A model generated the notes under the pieces. That model saw only the letters and a list, made by a program, of their open reading frames with translations. It made no database searches and was not told the origin of the DNA. Position numbers and translations under genes: made by a program. DNA of 28,112 nt, from positions 4,015,050-4,043,161 of the forward strand of contig FN649727.1 in NCBI GenBank assembly GCA_000310025.1, given 5' to 3'. How positions within the stretch are numbered: position 1 is the first letter of the stretch; each line of letters starts with the position of its first letter. Of this stretch, positions 1-14,856 are shown one piece after another. The DNA comes from Ectocarpus siliculosus (Eukaryota > Sar > Phaeophyceae > Ectocarpales > Ectocarpaceae).

Positions 1-15
1 ACGACGTTGTAAAAC
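1..15. other. Possible cloning-vector remnant at the window edge
   Basis: The first 15 bases (ACGACGTTGTAAAAC) match, from memory, the lacZ-alpha sequence next to the M13 forward priming site of pUC-type vectors. The match stops at base 16, where the vector would continue with CGACGG-like sequence. A 15-base match exactly at the edge suggests untrimmed vector at a contig end, but chance is not excluded. Confidence 0.4.
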
Positions 16-333
16 AAGCCAATTCACCTCGTGAACTCGGCAACCAGGTTACCGTCTTTTTTTTTTACCTCTGTTTTTTTTTTTTGGCGGTAACCATAAT
101 GGTGGTCGAGTAGATCATGTTGTGCGGGGTCGAGAAACCTCACTCCGCTCAACGGGGGATGATCGCACCACGTTGTGTTAAAATGGTCAAGCTTCCTCGA
201 GGCAGTTACACAGTGCTTACAACTGTCTCTGGAAGTGAAAGCACCAGAAAATAAATTAAGTCATACGTAGCTGTCATCCGTACGCAAGGAAGTAAGCACA
301 AGATGCCGAACACCCTTAGCAGGATGCAGCTCA

Positions 334-501
334 CCCTTCATGCGACTCGCCAAATACCTCACGGCGCTTCGCGCTTGGTGATGTGAGAGCCTGGTCCGGT
401 GAGAACCCGGCGTGCTCCGTCCCGGCTTTGTAGGGATGCGAGGTCAATGGTCAAACGACTACGGCATGCACGACTATGAGTATGAGTACACCCCCCCCCC
501 C
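334..501 (+). repeat. Dispersed poly-C-ended repeat, copy 1
   Basis: About 168 bp that recurs, almost unchanged, in inverse orientation at 19896-20072. It runs from a CCCTTCATGCGACTCGCC start through GGTCAATGGTCAAACGACTA to a run of 11 C at 491-501. Outside these limits the two copies are unrelated, so the unit has defined ends. Both copies keep one reading frame ending in GENPACSVPAL and a stop, so it may be the 3' end of a retroelement that ends in poly-C. The family is not recognised. Confidence 0.75.
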
Positions 502-814
502 TGGGGAGTGTGAGTTGTACAGGAAGGAAAGAGAGGATCTCGAGGAGGAAATGAGACAGAGAGGATGTGACATGGACAAGTTTGGTAAATTAGACAACAG
601 CGAAAAAACGATCGCGATAATTGGGGATAGATGGTGGGCACAAGAGGCCCTAGAGGACGGGGATAAGATGTGCAAGAATTTTTTATGGAGTTTGTGGCAG
701 AAACGTGAAGAGCTCCCAAATGTTGGTGGTGTCTCTAGTAGGTGTAGGAACGGTGCTCCGTCTCGAAAGGGACGCGTGGTCAATGGTCAAATGACTACGG
801 CAAGCAACAAATGA
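502..814 (+). pseudogene. Possible 3' fragment of a retroelement ORF
   Basis: An open frame (in frame from about 476, stop at 812-814) encodes a hydrophilic peptide. It has a CELYRKEREDLEEE segment, then DRWWAQ and KMCKNFLWSLWQKREEL. The Cys plus tyrosine/arginine-rich helix followed by a Trp-rich segment reminds me of the C-terminal tail of non-LTR retrotransposon reverse transcriptases, but no catalytic motif is present. It sits between two copies of the poly-C repeat, and its last codons run into the second copy. A 5'-truncated retroelement end is a reasonable guess; a chance ORF is the alternative. Confidence 0.25.
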
Positions 815-840
815 GTACGCCCCCCCCCCCACCCCCCCCC
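751..840 (+). repeat. Dispersed poly-C-ended repeat, copy 2 (short, degenerate)
   Basis: It shares the 3' terminal part of copy 1: GGTGCTCCGTC, then GGTCAATGGTCAAATGACTA and CGGCA, then ATGAGTACG followed by two C runs (about 819-840). The internal part is diverged. It lies head to tail with copy 1, about 250 bp downstream. Confidence 0.6.
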
Positions 841-1104
841 TGGAAAACACACCGCAGGGCGGGGGGCATCGCTTGGCCGGGCGCGTCGGGCTTCCACCTC
901 GTCGTGCTCTGCCTCTCTGTCTCGGAAGGGCTCACCTTCGGCACGCGACCCTGGCTGCTGGGGAGCGGAATCCTCCTGTTCTGCGTGGGCTCGGGCGCTA
1001 CGGTCGGGGGCAAGCGCGGAAGAAAGCCGAACCGTGCGATCTGGAGCACCAGCGGGAGGAGGGCCATGGGCGGGAATGGGGGGTCCCTGATGCCTCTGTT
1101 TCAG

Positions 1105-1200
1105 GGCGCGGCGGGGGCGGGGGGCGGGGGCGGGAAGAACGGGCGTAGCAACGGGGGCGGCGGCCGGGGGGGGGCGGGGGGTGGTAGCTGGGGGGCGGGC
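1105..1200 (+). other. G-rich tract with quadruplex potential
   Basis: The plus strand holds many runs of three to nine G separated by short spacers, including GGGGGCGGGGGGCGGGGGCGGG-type spacing near 1117-1136 and a run of nine G near 1168-1176. This satisfies the usual G-quadruplex pattern several times over. Open frames through it are glycine or proline low-complexity and not credible genes. Confidence 0.6.
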
Positions 1201-1602
1201 CGGCATAAGGAGTAGTGGTGAGATGGGCTGCGGACGCTCAGACTTGAGCGTGCGCTTGGCTCATGCTGGTGTTGCTGCTGCAGAGCAGTGTCAGCCTGTA
1301 GGAAAAGGCTGTTGGTACTGCAGCGGCAGCGGTAGTACCATAGCTGCAGAAAGGGTAGCGCCTTTTGAAGGTGGGTTTGTTGTTATTTTGTTGGCGTTCG
1401 CTTGGGCGGTGCATTTCGGTGCTTTGGGTACATAGATGAACGCTTGGGTAGCACCTCCGTTTGACCCGAGACCGGCACGTTCTCACTGTTATTTGGTGCG
1501 TACATTTTGTGGGGTTGTCGTTTTGTCTTCGTCTGTTACAAATTATGTTTGTGTTTTTTGTGCATCGGGGTATTGCACACTAGAAAACGGTTGTCGGCGC
1601 CT

Positions 1603-1638
<36 letters not shown>
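1603..1638. repeat. (GCG)12 trinucleotide microsatellite
   Basis: Twelve uninterrupted GCG units. Frames through it read as poly-Ala or poly-Arg in short ORFs with no other sign of coding. Confidence 0.9.
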
Positions 1639-1639
<1 letters not shown>

Positions 1640-1884
1640 AACGTACAACTAAGGGTTACAGCCGTCCGTTCTTGACGGATTGTGGTATTAAACGATAAAG
1701 ATTTTGTGAAAAAATACACACTTATGCCGAGGCGACCGTTGGTCGAGTCTGTGCGCATTGCACACGCCGCCAGCAAATCGCACAGGGGTCGGCTGCCTTT
1801 GGTATGAACCTAATAATGACGCGCTGATTATATTTGAGGTTCATTTACAAGTTAAAACCGCACACGACGCGGAGCCCCGCCGGC

Positions 1885-1920
1885 GGACGAGAACGCGTTA
1901 AGCGCGTGGCTTTTTCGTCC
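1885..1920. other. Inverted repeat / hairpin
   Basis: GGACGA (1885-1890) pairs with TCGTCC (1915-1920), and ACGCG (1893-1897) with CGCGT (1903-1907) around a TTAAG loop. The internal loop is asymmetric. Function unknown. Confidence 0.4.
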
Positions 1921-3267
1921 CACGAAGACGTCATGGCTTTCGTGACGTAATGTTTTTCGTGTTTCGCTATACTCCTTCAGGCAGGAAACTTAGTTTTGGG
2001 TGGGAGCTGAAGCAGCCGGTTTTCTGCCTCTCTTTCGGGTGTATCACGGGTTATTTCGTTGCACACCCTCAGCAGCGCCCCTCGACAGCTTGTATCGAGT
2101 TGTCTTAAGGAGACGCATACTCGCCTGTTACTGTTACGGTTACGTCCATTCGTGATGGTGTCATCAATAATCACGATTTGCCGTGAATCAGACATGGCAG
2201 TAAACCTCATTTCTCCAAGCGAAGTCGACCGAAAAAATCAACGTCAGTCAACGTCAGAGTCAAGCAAGCCAGTCAAGAGTCTTCCGGGCATCACCGATTC
2301 AATTTCTCATCCCCAAAAACCACTAAAATCCCAATACGGGACGATGCGCACGGGTATCTTGTCGTCATCCATCACACCAAGACACGGGACAGCCACGCCC
2401 GTCCAGCAATACCGCCGTGCAGACGTGCGCAACGAAAGAGACCCCCCCCTCGCAACCAACATCGTGAACGCCCGTCTGTGTGTCGTCGAACTCATGAGGA
2501 AGAACCAACTCGCAGCAGACGCGACCTTCCGACCTTTGTACTCGTAATCCTGGAACCAGTTTTTTGCGACGCGCCCGCTTCCGGTACACCCACGCCGGTC
2601 GCGTGCGGCTGGATACGCGTAAACCAAGACCCACACGACAGACACGTCTACCCTTCGCCTTTGTAACGCCTGTTGCGTGCCAATATCATACTTTGTACAT
2701 AAAAAGCTACCGGACAAAAAAAAAACAAAATCGCATTAGTAAAATGAAGAAATACCAGACTCGCCGTAAACGCCGTTTTCCTCCGTACAGTATTGAGGGG
2801 ACCACGGCGTGTGCCTCTCCCCTAGCACACGCACGTCACCAGTCGCCCGTCAGCGGACTGTACGTAGGCTCACAGCGACCATCTTAGCCTGTTGTCAGAT
2901 ATCGTACCGCTGTGGGAAAAAGCACTTTCTTCCGTTGCGCTATGGCCACCTCTTCTCGGGGAACAAACATCCTAGTCTACCACCACCGGCTGCCACGCAA
3001 AAGCGAGTGCGCCGGTTCCTTTTGCACAGCTATGTATCGTGGTGCTTGCATGCTCGCACGACAACAACGCCGTACAAAAAGCCAGCGCGACATCGCGTCA
3101 TCGAAAACGGCAACCATTGTGTTGCTCGCGCAGCCGCCACCAGCACGCGGCGAGCAGCCAATGAAAAAAAAGAAGGACACCCAACCCCTCTCGAACGGCA
3201 AAGAGAACGAACAGCACACCCAATCAATGCTTTCGATGTACTGCGTATCGGATCACAACATGGGGTC

Positions 3268-3304
3268 GGGGTAGCCCAAAGTGAATTAATACCTGGGCTA
3301 CCCC
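3268..3304. other. Perfect 11-bp stem hairpin downstream of tubulin copy A
   Basis: GGGGTAGCCCA (3268-3278) is the exact reverse complement of TGGGCTACCCC (3294-3304), with a 15-nt A/T-rich loop. It lies about 215 bp beyond the stop codon of tubulin copy A, so it may be in that gene's 3' UTR. It is not followed by a T run on either strand. Confidence 0.6.
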
Positions 3305-3518
3305 CGTATCGGAAAAAAACAACATAATCATTATCCCGTTTAAATACAATAAACGAGAAGGCTCACGACCAAAAACAAAACATTTTCACCCAAATCTAGT
3401 GTTGGTGGATCAAACTCGCCCCTGTGTTAAAATCGTGCCGGATACGGGAAGATTCTCCTAGCAGTGAGTTATCGTCGTTCAGAGAAACACGGAGGGCGGT
3501 GCATCTATACTTTTGGTT

Positions 3519-6500
3519 TTATCCCATGGCATCGTCGAGTTCTTCGTCCTCATCGAACTCTCCCTCCTCTTCCGCGGTGGCGTCCTGGTACTGCTGGTAC
3601 TCCGACACCAGGTCGTTCATGTTGGACTCGGCCTCCGTGAACTCCATCTCGTCCATGCCCTCGCCGGTGTACCTGTATGATTGGTCGATTTGGCGGCAGG
3701 GCAGGGTACAGTAACAGCAGTAGCAGGTTCAACAGAAGAACACAAGAGGTATTGTAGAGAGAAATACGGACACGACAGAATCGCAGAAAGGTGGGCACAC
3801 CAGGCCGAAACCGCATTTGGTGCTGCAAGGAGTGAAAAAGATAAAACAAACCTCACAGCACAAATGACGTCCTGCACCAGCATATTGCATGACACCCACA
3901 CATATGACAACGCAGGTACACACGACCGTTGTGTACTTCCCTGCAAGTCAACATGAACTACACATTTACGCACACATACACGTCTCACCAGTGGAGGAAG
4001 GCCTTTCGCCGGAACATGGCCGTGAACTGCTCCGCCACACGCTTCCAAACCTCCTGGATGGCGGTGGTGTTACCCACGAAGGTGGTGGACATCTTGAGTC
4101 CCTTCGGTGGGATGTCGCAGATGGAGGCCTTGACGTTGTTGGGGATCCACTCCACGAAGTAGGACGAGTTCTTGTTCACGACGTTCAGCATCTGATGCAA
4201 CGCGAAGGATGGCAGCGCCGCATATCACAATGAATGGCACAATCGGCATGTTGCGTTAGGGTCGTATATCCCATGTTGCAAACGTACGTCGCACGATGTG
4301 GGTGAGGGGTAAGCAGTCACAGTGCTCCTGAGCATAAGACAGACATCCAAGCACCAACGCATACCCGAAACTGAAAGTACCAACGAGGAAGACTGCTGAC
4401 CATTTCAACTTCGGCTAATCCTGGTACACGTTTCGACGCAACACGTGTGGGAGCGTTCTACGACACCTCAGCGCTCACACAACAGGAGAGAGGACAGCGG
4501 CGCAATAGGTAATGATGTGCTCTACAACGGGCCCTCACCTGTTCGTCGACCTCCTTGGTGGACATTCGCCCTCGGAACATCACGGCGCAGGTCAGGTACC
4601 GCCCGTGGCGAGGGTCGGCGGCGCACATCATGTTCTTCGAGTCAAAGCACTGCTGGGTCAGCTCGGGGACCGTCAGGGCGCGGTACTGCTGCGAGCCGCG
4701 GCTGGTGAGGGGAGCGAAGCCGATCATGAAGAAGTGCAGGCGGGGGAACGGCACCATGTTGACCGCCAGCTTCCGGAGGTCGCAGTTGAGCTGCCCGGGG
4801 AAGCGGAGGGAGCAGGTAGTACCGCAGATGGCGGCCGACACCAGGTGGTTCAGGTCACCGTAGGTGGGCGTGGTGAGCTTGAGGGTCCGGAAGCAGATGT
4901 CGTACAGTGCCTCGTTGTCGAGCATGAAGCACTGGTCGGCGTTCTCGACGAGCTGGTGCACGGAGAGGGTAGCGTTGTAGGGCTCGACGACGGTGTCGGA
5001 CACCTTGGGCGACGGGATGACGGAGTAGGTGGACATGACGCGGTCCGGGTACTCTTCTCGGATCTTCGAGATGAGCAGAGTGCCCATGCCCGCACCCGTC
5101 CCGCCTCCCATGGAATGGGTCATCTGGAAGCCCTGCAGCGCGTCGCACGACTCGGCCTCTTTGCGGACGACGTCCAGCACCGAGTCGATGAGCTCGGCGC
5201 CCTCGGTGTAGTGGCCCTTGGCCCAGTTGTTCCCCGCGCCCGTCTGGCCGAACACGAAGTTGTCCGGCCGGAAGAGCTGTCCGAAGGGGCCCGCGCGCAC
5301 GGAGTCCATGGTTCCGGGCTCGAGGTCCATGAGGATGGCGCGCGGGACGTAGCGGCCGCCGGTGGCCTCGTTGAAGTAGCAGTTGATGCGCTCGAGCTGG
5401 AGGTCGGAGTCGCCGTGGTAGGCCCCCGTGGGGTCGATGCCGTGCTCATCGGAGATGACTTCCCAGAACTTGGACCCGATCTGTGTTGGAGGGCCAGCGA
5501 TACGTGTATGAGCGGCAGCAAGCGGTTTCCGAATGTAGTACTATGTCACCAAATAGTTCCCTCATGCAGTTTAATGCTCCATAACTTGTGTAGTATTCAT
5601 TCACAGGAGGTAAGTTTCAAGTTTCATTCATATCTACGAACGTGGTAGGGTATGTTACATCCCATCGTTCTGAATATGCTGAAACACGGGCGGCTCGCGC
5701 TTGGACCCGTGAACTTACTCCGCTGATTTAATTCAATATATACATGAGTTTCGGGGATTACGCCCCCCGGGCGACAAAAAACAAGTTATGGTTCAGAGCA
5801 GAAGAGAGCGCCAAACGGAACCGCGAGAACGGGCATGAGCGGTTGTGTTAATGTGAAGCCGTCTAGGGCGCGTGAGGGTAGATCGATGCTTTCAGTAGCG
5901 CTCATCATACTCTAGCCAGCCAGCCCCAAATGATGCGGTAGCAGTGCTGGGGTGCTATTGCGACACATGCAGAGATGTGCGGCGTATCGGGCGTAAATGA
6001 CGGTTTCTCTGGTATTCCCTTCAACAACATGTATTGCGTGCAGAAGTGGGGGGGGTTTGGCGACCCAACAAGATGGCACTCGAGCCCTTCGTTTCGGAAT
6101 GAGGGTGCTTACTGAGCGCCCCCGGCCTGCCGCTGTATGCTGCCGGCCACAGGTCAGAAACTGGGGTTGCTGTCATGCAACGACAATGCTTCATACGCTT
6201 TTTCTCTCGTCAAAAGAAGCCCGAAGAATAGTACTCTGATGCAGCTCGTCGGTGCAAGCAACTTTGGCTGTTCGTGTTATGGACTACAGTAGCATGCGGT
6301 CATTTTCTTTTCGCGCCGTGGGGGAAAGTCACAAGCTACCACAAGTGCGTGATTCGAACTCACCTGGTTACCACACTGTCCGGCCTGAACGTGAACTTGA
6401 GTTGCCAGGGTAGCGGAGGAGGAGTTGGGAAGTACCAGCGGAGGGAAAGGAGAGAGAAACAGAGGGAAAGGCAAGAGAAAGAGAGACATGTTAATGTTAG

Positions 6501-6623
6501 CGAGTGGTATGCAAACATGCACGGACAGGCATCTTGCGTGTTTGCTGCAGTATGGGGCGTTCGCTCTTCCTTACACCCGACGTCCCTCGTGCCAACCCCA
6601 TCAGCCGTACCGATTTCCCTCAT
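3519..6623 (-). CDS. tubB: Beta-tubulin, copy A (5 exons, 447 aa)
   Basis: Beta subunit of the microtubule alpha/beta heterodimer; it binds and hydrolyses GTP. Exons in transcript order: 6623-6611 (13 nt, MREI plus one base), 6395-6364, 5480-4539, 4191-3989, 3672-3519. Introns are GT-AG and the spliced length is 1,344 nt, normal for the family. Visible hallmarks are the MREI start, QCGNQ, the tubulin signature GGGTGAGMG (codons 142-150 region), GDLNHLV and a C-terminal acidic tail ending [13 protein letters not shown]. Codon 155 is Ile and there is no intron there, unlike copy B. Codons 167 and 198 are Tyr and Gln. It is divergent from copy B across a 340 bp spacer. The very short first exon is supported by frame, by acceptor CTCAAG and by donor GTACGG. 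Confidence 0.97.
3532..5507. repeat. Left arm of the tubulin inverted repeat
   Basis: This segment matches 8785-12815 in reverse complement. Identity starts 27 nt inside intron 2 and stops inside the penultimate Asp codons. In intron 4 (347 bp in both copies) I see about three differences. The right arm is longer because it carries an extra intron and a transposon-like insertion. The sharp limits and identical introns indicate recent duplication with, or homogenised by, gene conversion. Confidence 0.95.
3908..3915. other. Empty target site of the insertion found in tubulin copy B
   Basis: On the minus strand the last intron reads ACCTGCGTTGTCATATG without interruption. In copy B the same CTGCGTTG is present twice, flanking a 1,715 bp insertion. 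This is the pre-insertion state of the site. Confidence 0.93.
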
Positions 6624-6963
6624 GGTTTAGCTTGGCGCGTTGATACGGAAAAGCGTTGTGTGGAGTGTGGAGGGTGGAGAAGAGGAGTGGGGAGTGAGAG
6701 GTGTGGGTTCATGTTTCACGTGACGCGAGTGTCGTGCATGAAAAATGCGGAGGAATTATATTAAAAACCGCCAGCAACAAAAACGCCTCCGTCATTGGTT
6801 CCATTCGTGGGTGCCCTCCATCCCCTGCCCCCTGCTGCAGGCTGTGCGTTTTTTTGGCCCCGGGAGCCGAGCAATCACCCCCTCTGCTCGGTCTCTTTGA
6901 ACACTCTCACCTTTTGTCTTTGGGTGCCTCTTTGTCTCCACAGCCGAACACCCGTCTAAAACC
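6624..6963. promoter_or_regulatory. Shared 340-bp divergent promoter region of the two beta-tubulins
   Basis: The start codons of copy A (6623, minus) and copy B (6964, plus) are 340 bp apart, so both 5' UTRs and core promoters must lie here. Visible candidate sites are a CACGTG palindrome at 6717-6722, ATTGG (inverted CCAAT) at 6794-6798, and an A/T-rich TATA-like stretch ATTATATTAAAAA near 6755-6767. The copy-B side is pyrimidine-rich (6860-6945), as expected for a 5' UTR or initiator region. None of these sites is proven. Confidence 0.6.
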
Positions 6964-12828
<5,865 letters not shown>

Positions 12829-14856
12829 ACGCTGGATGCCGAATGTTAGTGCTGTGTATTGTCTACGTCACTTTAACTGTCCTGATTTCTGTCCGACAGA
12901 TCATTATACTTGCTTGCTGGTCGTGCAAGAAGTGGTGGTGGATGCCCGAGGCTGGCGGGATAACGCCCGAGGACACCGGTAGTGTTACGGAAGTCTTTCT
13001 CTTTCTTTTAGTTTAATCAAAATTTGTGTTGCTGGCATTTGTTGGCCGTTTTGGCTTCTCCAGTTTTGTCTCGCTTTGTTGCCGTGGCTGTGTTGGGGTC
13101 GTCGGACTACTGGCATTGTTGTGTAGCATCGGCACTTGAGTTATTTTCCCCCCTTGGGGTTGTTTTTGTTTCTTCAGTTGTTTTATTCAAACGGGGTTTT
13201 AATAAGATTAGCCTTGACCTACTTGTTTTAAGGTCATTTTTGGGGTTGTATTCCGGCATCGTGGCATTTGCTTGTTTTTGGTTCGTCCGTGGTGATGTTG
13301 GTGTGTGTTTTAAGTCCTTCAGCCGCCTGTCGATCATTGTTTTGTTGTAGCTGTAAAGTTTGTACGTGGGTTTCGCCATCCTGTTCCTACACTCGTTCTG
13401 AACAAGATGTTGGTACCGAACGCTGCGGTGAGCGGGTGCTTGGTGCACTGGCCCACAGTACAAAGAGTTCACACGTAGTTTTGTTGTAATTTTATATCTC
13501 GCTCATTACAAGTATTATAGATTGCGGTGTCGTTTTTTGTGGGTGGGCTCGGAGACGGTTGCTGCTCATTTCCCTATTTTCCCGCCTGCGATGGCGTCCC
13601 TTCTTAAGCAGAAGGTCCACGAATTGTGTGGGAAGAGTGTTTGGAGGTTCGAGCCTATGTTTCCGGATGGGGCGTATGTTGACGAGCGGTGCTGGTTGAG
13701 CACCAGGTTTTGCATTTCGCTCCGTCGTTGAGCCTATTTTAGTTGTTTCGCCCGTTTTTTTTCTGGCGTAGGATTCTGCGTTCCCTCATCGTTACAGCCT
13801 ATGGGAAAGAGAAACATGAGATATCTTCACGGATTCACTGCTGTGCCTCCGGCAAGCTTCTATAACGCCAGTTTGAACGTCCGCACTCGCACACGCGAAG
13901 AGAAGGCGTTTTAGAGAAGAACTGGCTTGGAAATGTAGGTGTTTGTTCGCACTGCCGTGTAAAAGGAGCGAGGTTCCTTGTTTCTGATGAACTTGGGGCT
14001 GGTTTGAGTCCTGCTGCAGATGTTCTGCCAACATTGTTCCAGGCATTTGTCGTCGAAATACCTCGCAAGCAGTGCTTTACACAACGCACGCTTTTGGAAG
14101 ACAATCGGTCGAGCTCGACAAGCCACCGTTCACTCCCGCGGTGGACAATATTTATATCTCCAACACCCCACTCTCCCAAGTATGCTATGCAATATGCCGG
14201 GTGTGCCAACAGGACCTCGTCGCACCAGTGCATGTTCCAGATTGATGTTTAACTGCTTGCCTCGTTTTGCGTGCTTGATCATGTGTCACCCATTCTTACA
14301 TGTAGAAAAGTGCGACGCACCAGCGTCCATGCCGCGGAGTGCACTGACCCGGGTAATCCGTAAGGGTGACGGCAGTAACAACCCAGCAACATCCACCCCC
14401 CATAGCCACAAGAGACCCTTACATACTACCGCTTACAGCAGTATCTGTTTCTCTGGCACGCATATTCAAACCCCTTTCTAGGCGCACTTTTTTTCAGACT
14501 ATGGCTTTCGCTCCCACTCTCCTTGTGGAAAACCAAAGCAATGAACTGCAGGGTCGGGTCTGGTTCTTCCTACTGCACTATCCTCATCTACTACCTGGAA
14601 ATCTCGATTTTCCCGCCACATCTATATTCTGTCCTATATACCATTTTCCAGTAGTTCCTGCGCCAGACAGGCAGGCCAATCCCTGTTGTCTGCCTCCCCC
14701 ACTTCCCGTCGACAAGATGGGCAACAAACATCCGACGTCTGAGCATGGGGCTCATAAGTGAGCTCCGGGGCATAACATTAGAGAGACGAAAGAAAGCAAC
14801 GCCATATCGCGAAGCTGAAGCAATCGGATCTACCTGGTCTAATTTGTCACTTTTCA
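12829..14856. other. Convergent intergenic region between tubulin copy B and clpP
   Basis: No supported gene. The first 700 bp are T/G-rich and probably include the 3' UTR of tubulin copy B. Small open frames (for example 13591-13731 plus and 13911-14126 minus) have protein-like runs but no start context, splice signals or recognised motif. The right end should include the 3' UTR of clpP. Confidence 0.5.

Larger units (their letters stand above)
841..3518. other. Gene-poor region downstream of tubulin copy A
   Basis: No convincing gene found. Open frames up to about 160 codons occur on both strands, but none shows a family motif or a consistent codon pattern. It holds a G-rich block, a GCG microsatellite, two hairpins and T-rich stretches. 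The part just below 3519 is presumably the 3' UTR of tubulin copy A, which is transcribed leftward. Confidence 0.5.

Noticed and set aside
795-1215. Gly/Pro-rich ORFs on both strands
   Set aside because: Low-complexity translation of the G-rich tract; no motif, no splice or start context.
1543-1776. Poly-Arg / poly-Ala ORFs
   Set aside because: They are produced by the (GCG)12 microsatellite; no other coding evidence.
4512-5648. 378-codon plus-strand ORF opposite tubulin copy A
   Set aside because: It is the antisense shadow of the GC-rich tubulin exon; its peptide is Val/Gly/Ala/Arg-rich with no motif, and copy B gives a similar shadow (9483-10115).
13591-13731. Short plus-strand ORF starting MASLLKQKVHELCGK
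   Set aside because: Protein-like in part, but only 46 codons, with no recognised domain and no adjoining exon; it could be a decayed gene fragment but is not supportable.
13911-14126. Minus-strand ORF with CKALLARYFDDKCLEQCW
   Set aside because: Isolated 71-codon frame without motif or splice partners.
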